DNA of 64,000 nucleotides, from NCBI GenBank assembly GCA_037893245.1, contig JBAIAA010000238.1, forward strand, positions 1,612,001 through 1,676,000, given 5' to 3'. The notes under the pieces were generated by a model. That model was not told the DNA's origin. It worked only from the letters and a program-made list of their open reading frames with translations, and made no database searches. Numbering within the stretch: position 1 is the first letter of the stretch; each line of letters starts with the position of its first letter. The position numbers and the translations under genes are program-made. Positions 34,101 to 45,858 of this stretch are shown piece by piece. Source of the DNA: Crossaster papposus. Its lineage: Eukaryota > Echinodermata > Asteroidea > Velatida > Solasteridae.

Positions 34101-37100
34101 GGCTACAAATATCGACATAATGTGAAAAAAATTATCGTTCATCCTCTGATTTTTTTCAACTAACGTAATAATTAGGAATAGATCTTTCATTCCTGAAAGT
34201 TAAATAAAAATCCCTCGGTACATCCTCTGGATATTTGACCTTTTTTTTTGAATTTGTTTTTGAAAATGGTTTCTGCCAATTCTCAATCGCGAAAGTTTAC
34301 GCCATTAGCCTCTGTCATGAAATGACGAAAATCAACCGAAGAGGGCGTTTTGCGGAAATTTGTCAATATGGCTTTCGAGCTCGCGCGTAAGACTAACGTA
34401 AGTAGCTATACCATGGAGGAAAGACAACAGATAGTTAATGAATTGCGGGGAAATACTTAATAAAAAATGGCCAATCATAAAACTAGATTTTCTTTCCTGC
34501 ACTTGAAAAGACCCGCCGTGTATTTATGCTCCTTAGAAAACCGGTTAGGCCAAATTAACATTTAAACAAAACAAAAAATTCAGTGGCACTGAACTGAAGC
34601 TTTATTTGAAAGCCATATTTGAATGCCATACAGTAAACAAACAACTTGATACATGTACAAGCAATATTATTTTTGTATTTTTAATTATTTTTTGACATCA
34701 AATATAAATTTGGGGCTTTACACACAAGCACTTGGTTCACATAATTACTATATGGACGTTAAACCTCAAAATTCCTGATCCTGCAATGCCAATGTTAATT
34801 TAAAAACCAGTTTTAAATACTGTCACATTAAATGTACAGACGCCTGTGAAATCTAGTAATATTTTATCCTTTTATTGACTGAAACCTGACATTAAAAGAA
34901 GTTCGTAAATATTAAACTTGGATTTTTCAAAAATTATTCAATTGCGCCACGACCAATTAGGGAGCACTCGGTCGATTGTGTGCACAATTTCTGGACGCCA
35001 CCGTTTTGGGTTTTTTCGGACCAAGCTTACACCTAAATTGTTAACAGAGGGTAAATAGCAAGCATTAATAACATTAACATGGTAAAGGTACAATGAATTT
35101 GCAGTTTGTCAACAAAGAAGTATGGCAACATTGCATGAGGAAAGTCGGCCCAACACTAACTGTTTATAAACAATGTAAACGTCGAAGTACAGCTATAGCT
35201 CTCCCAAAGGTCGAGTTGTCTCAACGGGCGAGTTGTCTCAACGGGCGAGTTGTCTCAACGGTCGACTTGTCCCGAGTCGAGTTGTCTCAACGGTCGACTT
35301 GTCTGACATCCGCTAGCTACGCACGTACGTATATAGCGCAGCACGCTTTCACAAACTGACCATTTTTTCAGTCGCTGTTTCTTTTTCTTTCGTAATTTTA
35401 CGGTTTGGGATGACATTTAGCCTTATGCCTACGGTTTATCCTTTCGAAATAACCACAGCCTTCAGAGCTCCGTCGTAAGCCATAAAGTTCTGACATCGAC
35501 GACACACGTGTTTCTGTTGGTAAGCGCCGCCATTTTGACAATTTTCCTCGCGTTGACCTTTTAGAAAGGTCATGACAGAGGCTAATGCCTGTACTGTACG
35601 AATCTGGCTTTGCGGACGTAGCATAAATCACTGAATTCGGGAGAGAATGCACGGAGCAAATTTGTACGTGTTTCAATGGTGCGCTTCGCGGCAGCGATCT
35701 ATACGTGTTTACTGTATGAGATGTTCGACTCGTGAGCGTGGAAGAATGAATGAGATACATTTCAACGTTGGTGGCGCACTTTTTTGGGACCCCTTCCGCC
35801 CCCCCCCCTGTACATGGTACGTACGTTGCTTATTTTTATAAAAAAGTCTGCCAGCGTTTAGCATATGGAATCTCGAACCTCCCATAAAGATAGATAAGGA
35901 CACAAACAAAAACTAATTAGCTTCTACAACAAACTAGGCTACATCTGCTATATACTCGTACAAACATTCTCTTAAATTTTCGAATCGAATTAGGCTATAC
36001 TGCGGGATTTCGCATCATGCCTGGACGAAAGTCGTTAGTGCAATGTCAATGAAGACGTCGTCCAACCCCGGGCTAGGCCTACACAACGCACACCTTCAGA
36101 GTAAAAAATGTATATATATTTTGTTTAAGAGATCAATAAGCCAATTTGGTATTCCAACTGCACATGCGCACATTTTCCCTTGACGATATTTCTTTCGATA
36201 TAAACATTTCATCGATTGCGTGCAAAAGCATAGCGGGGTACCAGCAAATTTCAAGGGATCGTCGTGTTTTAAAGTTACTAAGTAACATATTTTTGTTTAC
36301 GTTTTGGTGTTTTCAGCCGCTTTGTGTGGCCAAACTTTTGTTCGAACAAATATTATTTATTTTTTTCGATTTCACAAGAAAATGTAAAAAATGCGGATTT
36401 GGTTACCACGTCCCCCATAGCCTTGTGTGCATTTGTCTGCCGTGTTTGTATCACTTGACCTCCTTGAGAAAAATGGACCGATCCGGATTTGACCATAAGC
36501 CCCGCCCACCTTAGCAACGGCATGGCGACGCCATTACCTCGGTCAAGTTGCACTCACGTGAACGTGTACACTACTATACGTATACAGATGTACGTGTAGG
36601 CTAGGCGTATCACGTACAACGAAATATTTATTTAAACTTTAGGCGGGGACTATCAGCAAGCTAGCGGACGATGACCATTATTTTAAGGAAGGGTATGTAC
36701 AGTACATGAAGGATGAATAAGTTGCAGTTGGGGGGAATGAAGCATGCATGCCATGAGCCGATCAGGAGAGAAGAAAAACCATGGAATTTTAAGTTACGGA
36801 CGGTGTATTTGTATTTGTATGGTTGCTTGGTATTGTAAGTATACCCGTACTGGAATAAATCATAGCCTAATTAATAGACTTCTACACATGTAGAGCATTA
36901 CTATTAACTCTACATAGGCCACCTATCCTACCTTTCCTTCTTATTTCTCCATGCTTAGACTATACTGTCCTTGACCTTGTCTTCTTGACATTCCCGCCGT
37001 TCACGTCACACGAGTTCAACGGTAATTCTCATTTTCGAGATTTGTTTTGTATTTAACGGGAACAAAATGATGCCGTGATACGAGTACCAGCGTGTTATTT

Positions 37101-37686
37101 ACATATTTCCTGACCATTTCATGCATATTTTTGACATTTTTAAAAACTCCACATAGCCGTATTTTGATTGACAAACACGGTGCCTTTTCGTACCGAAGCT
37201 ATTTGTTTGTGTACACTTTTCTAAGCACATGTGATATAGTTTGACCGAGCTAATGGCGGACCACGCCTGTAGCAACCGTTGCTATTTACCTGAACAAAAC
37301 TCGGAATCTTATTGGTCAATGCGCGCGTAGTGATTGACAGGCCAGATCGGTCCATTGTTGAATCTTGTTGTGCACATGCGCAGTCGGAACTCCAAAGTGG
37401 CTTATTGAAATATGGATCACAGTTGGCCAACACGAACGACCAACTATACTTTACAAATACTCAGTTGCTATATACCTGTGTATGCCAAATGGCCAATCTT
37501 CCTTACAGCTTCTATTTTAACTTCGACGTCTGTACCATCTCCGAGATGTGAGGTGCAGATCATGATATCTCTCTTATACAGGTTCGGCTCGTTGTCCCAG
37601 GGTTGTGCACCCACTTCTCCGTGCGAGGCAAGCGTGTGTATAGTCTTTTCCACATTCTCGAACACTCGGCGAATCGACTGGAACAT
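31199..37686 (-). CDS. Small armadillo-like repeat protein, 2 exons (225 aa)
   Basis: Exon 1 is 37476-37686 and exon 2 is 31199-31665, separated by a 5.8-kb intron. Exon 1 ends in phase 1 at a GTATAT donor, and exon 2 needs phase 1 after a good CACAG acceptor. The join runs smoothly through an armadillo-type helix pair (VEVKIEAVRKIGHLAY, then AAKCAGTYLPIIVEIL). Further ARM-like helices follow (KTEAVKALSELC, VVMPVLARLITANTDP, LARWSCYALVVMCASS). An in-frame TGA lies just upstream of the ATG at 37686, so this is the first Met of the frame. The ATG context is modest, and exon 1 could instead be internal. A 9-residue unit containing ASSSTALK is duplicated (27 bp, about 31548-31601). Size and helical content recall small vertebrate ARM-helical proteins, but no family is claimed. 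The P-like transposon begins 168 bp upstream of the ATG. Confidence 0.62.
31706..31950. mobile_element. Family-D MITE, copy 2
   Basis: GCAGGGTTGTAGTCGAGTCC to GGACTCGACTACATCCCTGG, colinear with the copy in epsin intron 2. It sits 41 bp upstream of the ARM-like exon 2. Confidence 0.9.
32235..32548 (+). mobile_element. Family-B MITE, one end degraded
   Basis: GATACACCATTTGCAGGTAT at the left, CATCCAGCAAAATTATTGCG inside, CCCCAAAATCCACCCATTCA near the right. The terminal GGTGTATCC is lost at the right. Lies in the ARM-like intron. Confidence 0.8.
33441..33718. mobile_element. Hairpin MITE, about 275 bp, two nested arms
   Basis: Outer ends CACTGACCTCAACACCTGGA and TGTATAGAGGTCAGTG. Inner arms AAGTGCAACATGGCG and GCCATGTTGCACTT, then TGAGCCAATGAAATGTCCAG facing CTGGACATTTCATTGGCTCA. 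Inserted in the ARM-like intron. Confidence 0.9.
33719..37475. other. Intron of the ARM-like gene, no exon recognised
   Basis: Largely AT-rich DNA with a G-run (33,789-33,802), a C-run (35,799-35,808), the 17-bp tandem repeat and scattered CpG-rich patches near 36.5 and 37.3 kb. Open frames here lack convincing splice sites. Confidence 0.5.
35212..35306. repeat. 17-bp tandem repeat, about 5 units
   Basis: CGAGTTGTCTCAACGGG and CGACTTGTC variants repeated in short tandem. Confidence 0.85.
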
Positions 37687-37785
37687 AACTATCAAAATAT
37701 ATCAGTTCTCTCACCAAATCCGAAATAATGTTCATGGTTTCTTGGTTATTGCCATGATTGTAGTAACCTAATGATTGCGTGGCGT

Positions 37786-37853
37786 GATTCACATACTGAA
37801 CTTCGCGTGTTTAGTTCTACGATGCGCGCGTGTCCTTCCCACCAAGATATACT
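37786..37853 (+). repeat. About 70-bp repeat R, copy 1, next to the P-like left end
   Basis: TTCACATACTGAACT, TTCTACGATGCGCGCG and TCCTTCCCACCAAGATATAC recur in the same order and strand at 52,751-52,822. Here it ends exactly where the transposon terminus begins. Confidence 0.85.
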
Positions 37854-38632
37854 CATAAATATAGAATAAAAATAACTAGATCGGCCGCGCGTACATACGC
37901 GCCATTGCCTGTGTAGAACAGTTTTGGTTCGCCATGGACGCGGTAAAATGTCACGTGCTGACGGCAACGCGCAGAATAAAAATAATTGGCAATGCCAATT
38001 TTGTGTTACTAACAAGTAGGGCGCATATTAAACGATCGTCTTAACATTAACTTAACATTTTCGTGGGTAGCTACAATGCAGTTCAAACTAACCAATTAAC
38101 TAGTAAAGTTTTTTAATTCAATTAATTCAGTTCAATTTAGATACACATTTATTTCCATACTTCTATGAAAAGGTCGACAAGTATACATGTAGCTATGGAG
38201 TAGAGCAAAAAAACATTAAGTAGCAGTAAGCAGTGATAAATGTAATAATAAGAGTATGTGGCTGTTTTGATAAGTAGAAGCTTGTACAAAAAAAACCAGA
38301 CAGACAGACAAACAAAGAAACAAAACAAACAGACAGACATGCAAACAAAAGAACAGACGAACATAAGACATGACAGCTACTCTGAAAACAAGATAGATTA
38401 TAGAGATGCTACAACGAATTCATAATTATCGAAAAGACGCCCCATGTACTATGAAATTCTCAATAAAGAACACACCCCCTTCTAAAACAATTTAAAGAAT
38501 TTTTATATTAAAAAATATTGAAAAAAAAGTTTACAAAAATAATAAAGATAAAAAAAATGGAATTAAATAATGACAAAATTATTAAATATATAAATAAATA
38601 AACAAATAAATAAATAAATGAATAATTGATCG

Positions 38633-39115
38633 ATGTTGCTAATGAGTTCTATAGAAACCTGTACAATTCGAAAAAATGTATCCAAAGCCCATTTAGATGA
38701 AATTGTGTCGAACATTGAAGCTAAGGCAATTCCTGAAAGTATCCTTAAAGATTCGGATACAAAAAATCACCGAAGAAGAGATAAAAATGCTCTCTTTCAA
38801 ATGAACAAAAACAAAAGTTCAGGTATAGACGGCCTCACGGTAGAATTTTACCAAATGTTTTGGCATATTCTTGGTAATGACATCTTGGAATTATACAATG
38901 ACTGTTTCAATAAAGGGGTTTTGAGCAATTTTATGAATTCCGCTCTGGTCAAACTTATTTATAAGAACTTGGGGAGCCGTTATGATTTTAAAAACTGGCG
39001 TCCTATTAGTCTTTTAAATGTTGACTACAAAATTATGTCAAAAAACTATCACTAATCGTCTGAAACCAGTTATGTCCTTTGTCATTTTTATTGCCCTTTG
39101 AACAAAACCAACTTA
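38633..39115 (+). pseudogene. Non-LTR retrotransposon (L1/Tx1-like) reverse transcriptase fragment
   Basis: A 140-codon frame contains reverse-transcriptase motifs GIDGLTVEFYQMFW and FKNWRPISLLNVDYKI. The reading frame breaks near 39,043 in an A-run, right after the NWRPISLLNVDYK motif, and neither the rest of the RT nor the 5' end is present. It lies antisense to the transposase and ends about 20 bp from its stop codon, so it is nested in the P-like element. An A-rich stretch (38,480-38,620) precedes it. Confidence 0.75.
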
Positions 39116-39135
39116 GAATACACGCTTCGTACTTT

Positions 39136-42100
39136 CTAGCCTTGAAGTTTCTCTGTTGTTTTTTTCCCGAAGTCATACGCTCTGACTCGAAGATACTGGC
39201 TAGCGATGCTGGTTACCAGGCTCTCTCCATGTGATGGATCGTGGAGGAAAGAAATAGATGGATAAAGGGTGTGCTGTGGTGACAAAAACACACCACTCCC
39301 AATCATATCTTGGGCTGCTCTTCCTACCATGGTCTCCATAAGGTTGGCCATAGGTGACGGTGTGGTGGTACCATTATACATACGGAACACTCTCTCCGAA
39401 GCTTTACAAACGGCCACGGCGTCATCAGATGGGTATATCAACCCCCCGTTATCTCGTAGTTGGATTAGATGTAGATGCCTGTCGTAGTGATGAGGAGTTG
39501 TAGGAAGTTTGACTAGAGCCTCCATGCATTCGGTGCAGCTGATTGATTTGACGATTGTTCTTATCACGAAACCTGCTATATATGCAACCACATTGCAATT
39601 AAACTCACTGAGTTCAGGAGGTACTCCAGGTATGGTCGTGATAACATCTGTAACTGGGGTTAGGGACAGTAGGGTCGTGTCATCCTGTACCGTTGAGTTT
39701 GTGTTTGATGGCGGCGGATTGATGTGGCACAACAGGAGCTGTCGGTACGCTCGTCTGTGTGACAGAATTTAAGCAAATCAAATCAGTATACAACTCAAGA
39801 GTGCCAATACATACATAACACAGCCACTTTACCTCCCCTCCACGAAATATTCGTCATTTCTAGTTTTACATGGTTTAACATACGCACCTGAACTGGGTAA
39901 CAGATGGGTTATTGTTGTGCCCTCCTCTACCTCTGATAGCACCGAAGAAGAGCTCCAGGTGGTCTTGGCTCAATTTGTAAGTCAACAAATACCTGGAAAC
40001 ATTGTAAAACATGCCAGTTTATTGCATTTCCACATACTTGTCCATTGTCGCCAGATATACTTTTACATCAATGGGATGTTACGAGATAAACGAATCTAAA
40101 TATTATTACATAATAATGTTACAAATATTAAAAATTTTAATGCTTAATATGACGTACTTCAGTTTGGGCTGTGGACCCTCAACATAGGTCTTGAAAGATA
40201 CCATTGATGGACTGAATATCAGCAATAAAGCCGACCAGTGCCGTCTTTTTTCGTGTATCGATGATGGGAATACCCTTGATGTCCCTCAAATTCATCAGGT
40301 ACAGCTTAGCCCTCTCCATGAATGGTCGCCATGACGCCAAGTTGGTGAGCTTTAAAGATTCTTTGAAACCTTTTGCAGAGGGATTTCTTGAATTACAGAT
40401 ATCAAACAATCTGGAAGCATACAATAATGTAAGATTACACAGAGCGGATCGAAACATAAAATTAAGGAAATGCATTTTAGTTTTCCATAACGACGAAAAC
40501 TGGATTATACCTGTCAATAATTCGAAGGAACTTTGTAGTTGCCTCGCAGCCTCGAAACATTGGTTGACCCAGATCTCTCAGAAACTCTAAACTTGTTGCC
40601 ACCGAGTTGCTGATCGTCTGTGCGGCCAATGATACTTTCATCTTCTGCTTTTGCCATTGTATGTGTGCTGAACGGAGCTTGTTTGCTGCTCGGAGCCCTT
40701 CTGCATCTTGGGTTTGATGAAGGTTTTCAATGAACTGCCAACACACTAAATTTACAAAATAATGTGCGATTTATTTTTCATTTATTAATTTTTTTAATTT
40801 ATCCATTTTGTGGGTATTATTGATTAATTAATTTATTTATTTAAGTGTTTATTTCTTCATTTTTGTAGTACAGGGAATGTAGGTTAAAACAAAATGAAGT
40901 TAGAAAATTAAGCTCACCATATGAGTTGGCCTCTCCATCCAAGATGACTTTCCAAGAACCAAGTAAGTTGCGCATGAGTTTGAGCATATGGCAGGCATCG
41001 AGTATACTTTTTCCAGCGGATTACATGGATGTGGAAACCACGTTTGCATACTATGAGGGGGGTCTAAGACAACTCCAAGGAGCTTTGCTGTTGCAAGGTT
41101 CGCACTCAATCCGTCACCTGTGGACAACGAGATGTTGGTATATCAAAACTGTAACATTTCCATGCCACCCCTTGGTTGATTTATAATGAAGTATAGTAGT
41201 AGTAAACTTACCAGTTAATGACACTACTGTCACTCCGATATCCCACAACAGAACCAAGGCCTCTGTGATCAGTCGCATCTGTGTCTCAGCGCACATTTTT
41301 GCTACAGGAAAGTATCCAATTGGAAGTTTCCAATTGTCATTCATTCCAACTGCCATCAGAACTATGCATTCAGTAGCAAGACAACAGCTGATTTTCGTAT
41401 CTGTTTGTAAAATGGAAAATAGAATAAACAACCTTTAGCAGCACTATTATGATGACAAGTAATCACTCTACAAAATTTCCATTTTAACAAAGTGGCATTT
41501 TGTTTAACGTACCCTACGTAACAAGATCCATCAAATTCCACCTGCTTTCGGATGCTCATTCCATCCACCATGAGGCAAACAAGGGTTTCGTGCTCAGAAG
41601 ATGCATGCTTTTCTCTAATGGCATCCAATGCCTCTTTAGTAAAGCCAGGGTAGCAGGATATTGTAGCAAGCCATCTCCTCACAGTGCGTACAGAAGGCAA
41701 CTTGATCTCTTTCCTGATAAACTCATACGCTTTGAGGGAGCAGTAGTAAAGATACAGGGAGAAGTTTTTTATCTCATCGCTGTAGCTCTGGTTATCTCCT
41801 GACGAGTCGTGCCTCTTATCAAGGAATTCCAACTGCAAATTAGAGAAATTCGACTCCATCGTCTCAGCCCTGTCGCTTGTGACGAGGCATTCTTTCTTCA
41901 AAGAAAGCACAACTTGTTTCACTGATGTAAGCTTCTTAGACAAACGGCTATTTGTACGTTTGAGCTCTTTGAATCTTTTTTTAGACTCGTGATTTGTTCT
42001 ACCACACTTTGTGGTAGATCCATCTCTGGTGGCCGTGAGTAGTCGTGGTCGTTTAGATGACATGATTTTGGTGGTGAGGGGGCAAGTGAAGTTTCGTCTT

Positions 42101-43302
42101 TGATGGCTGGCCTTTTACTCTTCTTTAGGGGCTTTAGGCCATCTTCGAAGAGATCACATTTACTCTATATTTAAAGGGAAATTATTGCAAGATTAATTAT
42201 GCTCTTTTTGTATTTCACACTTTTCAGGAGGAAAGAGAGGGAAAAAAATAACAAATTTAAGAGCGGTGAGCTTAACAACATGTTGTTTGATAAGCTCTGT
42301 TACACACTATGTAGCCTACCTATTTTTATTGACGAGGCATGTTTGAATCTTGCAATTTCTTTTTACGACCGCTTGTAATAAATACACTTATGATGCACTA
42401 TCGGTTAGTTTAAACAACAATCATATTTTAAAAGCAATTCAACGTTCGTTTTACAATAATGAAATAAATATAATTAACATTCAAATGTTAGTTCTTTGTT
42501 TTGTATTGATCTTACATGCTTTAAATGACTTGGGTAGTCCTCAAACAATGATAGCGAGGCGTTATCGCGAAGATATGTTTTACCCCATCGAACCTCAAAG
42601 CACTCGGCAGAAAAATGGTCGCTGCATAACATGTCATGTTCGGTTGGGTGCCAAGGTTTGCCAATTGGTAGTTTCCTCTTAACTCTGTGCAACCAAATGC
42701 TCATTCTCTTTGTGTCCTTGAGGGGAAATCTGAGATGAAAACAACAGAAGCAATAGGTCTATAGGTTAATATGAGCTTTAATGTTTTCTTGTTTGCATTT
42801 CACACTTGAAAATAACTCTGCAACTTAGCGTTGAATGTCTGTTACGAGTATGAATTCAAATGATGTCAGTAGCCTATCAGCCTATACAGTTAATGCATGT
42901 GATGTCACACGCGCTACGCGTACGCGCTAATCGCACGTACAACCGGGCGGAGCGGTGAGGTCAAACACACTTTGTTTGACCTCACCGCTCCGCATGGTTA
43001 ATTTGTACGTGCGATTAGCGCGTACGCGTAGCGCGCGTGACGTCAATGCTATGGTAAATGACTGTCCAGTCAGTAGGGCCTACGGTTTGCTTTGCCGTTG
43101 GTGTCAGTAATCTATCTAAATTTCTTTTCTTTCTTTTTCCCCCCAACAAATTAGGCCTAGCATTTACCCCAACTGTAGTGCAGGCATATGATAAGTGTAC
43201 ATGTACTTACCTATGGTATCTCAGTTTAGGGAGAGATTGTCCTCCAGGTTCTTTTCTCCTCCCTCGGCTTTTACATACAGCTGCTGCACAATTATTCACC
43301 AT
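39136..43302 (-). pseudogene. THAP-domain P-element-type transposase, frameshifted
   Basis: Exons recognisable in order: 43211-43302, 42516-42729, about 41513-42164, 41212-41400, 40918-41117, 40511-40745, about 40202-40410, 39888-39992, 39136-39754. Exons 1-2 encode a C2CH THAP zinc finger: CAAAVC, RFPLKDTKRMSIW, then LCSDHF. A basic coiled-coil segment follows. RNase-H-like landmarks are LVCLMVDGMSIRKQVEFDG, VLMAVGMNDNWKLPIGYF and GLSANLATAKLLG, then KMKVSLAAQTISNSVA, LSQDHLELFFGAIRGRGG (the classic P/THAP9 signature) and VVAYIAGFVIRTIV. Exon 5 switches frame near 41,000: FPHPCNPLEK reads in one frame and ACHMLKLMRNLLG in another. Exon 3 also changes frame between its acceptor-linked start (DHDYS) and the coiled coil. 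This copy is therefore probably inactive. The terminal repeats argue against a domesticated host THAP9 gene. Confidence 0.85.
42901..43043. repeat. Long hairpin in transposase intron 1
   Basis: Arms of about 68 bp: GCTACGCGTACGCGCTAATC faces GATTAGCGCGTACGCGTAGC, and GGAGCGGTGAGGTCAAACA faces TGTTTGACCTCACCGCTCC, with a 4-base loop. GC-rich, unlike its surroundings; probably a MITE inserted into the P-like element. Confidence 0.9.
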
Positions 43303-44297
43303 TTCATCTACACTATTAGAAATACTCGGCAAACGTTAGGCCTATTCTAAAAAAGATGGAAACAGACTACAGTATCCGGAAATAAAGACGTTTAGTTCGT
43401 CTCGTGCTAGTCAAAATGTGTGTTTGGTCGTCGAAAGCATGCTCGTCACATCATTTAAAATTTTGCGCGTTGCCGTCAGCACGTGATTAATGGCAGCGCG
43501 CAGGCTGAACCAGCGTATTGTACGCGCGGCCGATCTAGTTATTTTAATTCTATATCTATGATTCTGATCTGCTGCGCGGGTAGCTGTACCATTATACACA
43601 CAGGCGGTTAACATGCTAACTTTATATAAATGTGCGCTACAATATGCAAATTAATTCGAGCAGGGCGAAATTGTCCATAGTGTACATATTATACGTTTTG
43701 TCAGTGATTGCTTCCAACTGCCAGCATGATTACACGGTACGCAAAATGCATTTATTTTGGCCAGAAAAACACTGTGGTCTTTCGCTATCGTGAAGCATGT
43801 TGACAATATCACATTCAAAATTAAATAAAGAGCACTTAAAATTCCTCTCAAAGTTCAATTCCTAATTTTAAACTCATTTGAAATTTCAATATTCATTGAA
43901 GATGTATATAGTTCGAACTTGATTTACTTCGAGTTAATGCAAAATATATTTGCATTTTGATAATACATCAATATTTAACACATTTCATATTATAATTAAA
44001 CAATTCGGGCATATCATTAGGCCTATGCATTTTAGGTAAAGAAAAACCTGTCAAAAACCTTCGATGTCATGGCGTTTACGCGGTGCATTATTCACGAACG
44101 GCCATATAATGAGCGACCGGGTACGGTATGCACTGTATACTGCCGACGTGCCAGGCGCATTAGAATTGAATGTCAGTATTGCATTCTCAGGCGAGTTTAG
44201 TTCGGCCAAGTTCGGCCAATTTTGTGCAAACCCGAACATACGTTAGAACGCTGTGCCGAACCTTCAATCATTCGGCCATTTGCTTTATAATACGTTA

Positions 44298-44406
44298 AGG
44301 AGAAATGACGAAAAAGTGGACATTCTCTGATTCGAATGGGCGAGGACGCGCAGCGTCCGATCCCAATTTGAATCAAAGAATGTCCACCTTTTGAGTCGTT
44401 TCTCCG
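44298..44406. repeat. Inverted repeat, about 38-bp arms
   Basis: GGAGAAATGACGAAAAAGTG and GGACATTCTCTGATTCGAAT face ATTTGAATCAAAGAATGTCC and CCTTTTGAGTCGTTTCTCC around a GGACGCGCAGCGTCC loop. Confidence 0.88.
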
Positions 44407-45828
44407 ACTTAAACTACGTCCCTTTTACACCCATTGTGAATATTTAAAAGGAACAACAAGTGTCAATTCTTACTAATGCTTTAAAGTATGAGACGATTTA
44501 ATTCCAATGTTCAGTGGTGCAAGCTACTAAGGAATGTGAAAGCTTTGTCCTGTCTAGTCTCCGTGTTGCGTTACCAAACAATTGAATAAAGGTTTGGTAA
44601 AATGAGGGTGTTTAAAATGCCCAGTACATTCGACATCGAAGTCATTTGATGCCATACATTCGTGCGTCGGGTGTGTCTCTGCTAACTCCGCTAATATGTC
44701 TTCCAGTAAGGATCCGTACATATTTTTGGGTAAGAATACGTTGGGAGATATGTTGTGTCACCTCAAGAACTGACTCGCCAATTTATTTTGATGGTGATTT
44801 ACACCAGTATTTTGGGACATATTCGATGAGGATTTATACTCCAATGAGGATTTATACTAAAGCGGCAGATTCAGAGGTGAAGAAACTTCCTACTACTCGA
44901 GGCTGATTTGGACCCCTAACGGATCAGGTAATAATGGAAAATAAGCAAGAAAGCTCATTAAGCAGCTCATTTCGGCTTATTATTTTTACCAATTTTAGCC
45001 CTTTTTATGGTGTAACAATAGCGTCAGTAGTCATTATTCCGTGTCGAAAGTATACCAGCCTTTTGTTAAACCCTGAACGGTTTCATTATCACACGTCAAA
45101 CCGGACTCGGAACAAAACAAATTTCTGTTGGTTTTTCTGCCGTTTTTGCTACACGGGTATACGACAGGACAGGACAGGACAACACAACATGGGCGAGTTG
45201 TGAAGTACATGTACGTGTTATACGTATATACCAGCCCTTTTAAAGTTGTGCATTAGTAGTACTTTTTAGGACCTTCGAACGTATGACATAACTATGACTT
45301 ATCTCCGTCGAAAATTATTCCCATTTACAAGAAATGTACATATTTTAAATTGCAAACCATCGCTTCGACCTTGCTAATAAAAAGGTTTATCCTCCATTTG
45401 TTTTCTTAGTCGTAATAAGTTCTTGGGCCATTTTCATTTTCGAATGTTTTAGACAAACCTTGATGCAATTTGTTACATGCGGTTTGGCGCATCCATTTTA
45501 TTTTATTTTTGTTATTGTTGATATCCCAGGTTGTGGCAAATCTGTGCAACAAGGCTTTTGGACGAACCACTCCATACGATCGAGCATGGCAGCATCTCGT
45601 CTCTACAACAAGGGCTTCGGTGGCCAGAACCAGTGAGGACCATATGAGAGCAGTCAGTCGGACTGAAACCGATTAAGCGCGTCTACACGGCAAAGAGACC
45701 TCCAAGACAATTTTATTAACTGTTGAAAGCTCTAGAGAAACTGTCAACATAGCTCTTACTAAGTTGTAATAAATATAACAATAGCAATTTCTGTGTCCAT
45801 TGAGTCGTTCTTTTTCTGTTAATTCTTA

Positions 45829-45858
45829 AAAGAATGTACAGTTAACTGTACATTCTTT
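45829..45858. repeat. Perfect 30-bp palindrome
   Basis: AAAGAATGTACAGTT joined directly to its reverse complement, centred on GTTAAC. It may be a MITE end relic; no function inferred. Confidence 0.9.

Larger units (their letters stand above)
37854..43560 (-). mobile_element. P-element-like (THAP9-type) DNA transposon
   Basis: The ends are inverted repeats: CATAAATATAGAATAAAAAT at 37854 and its imperfect reverse complement ending CTATATCTATG at 43560. Both continue into a shared GATCGGCCGCGCGTAC block and, further in, a CACGTGCTGACGGCAACGCG block. Starting with CAT and an A-rich run resembles the Drosophila P terminus. Between them lies a minus-strand THAP transposase. The 8-bp flanks differ (GATATACT on the left, ATTCTGAT on the right), so no target duplication is visible. 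A LINE fragment sits near the 3' end of the transposase and a long hairpin lies in its first intron. Total length is 5.7 kb. Confidence 0.82.

Noticed and set aside
35398..35760. 120-codon minus-strand frame in the ARM-like intron
   Set aside because: No recognisable domain, no convincing splice sites, composition typical of chance frames in a CpG-rich patch.
39136..43302. Domesticated host THAP9 gene
   Set aside because: Flanking inverted termini of P type, frame breaks in two exons and a nested LINE fit a decaying transposon better than a maintained host gene.
45531..45675. Possible plus-strand terminal exon (VVANLCNKAF...)
   Set aside because: Acceptor and AATAAA are plausible but no upstream exon could be found on this strand, so it is mentioned only in the intergenic note.
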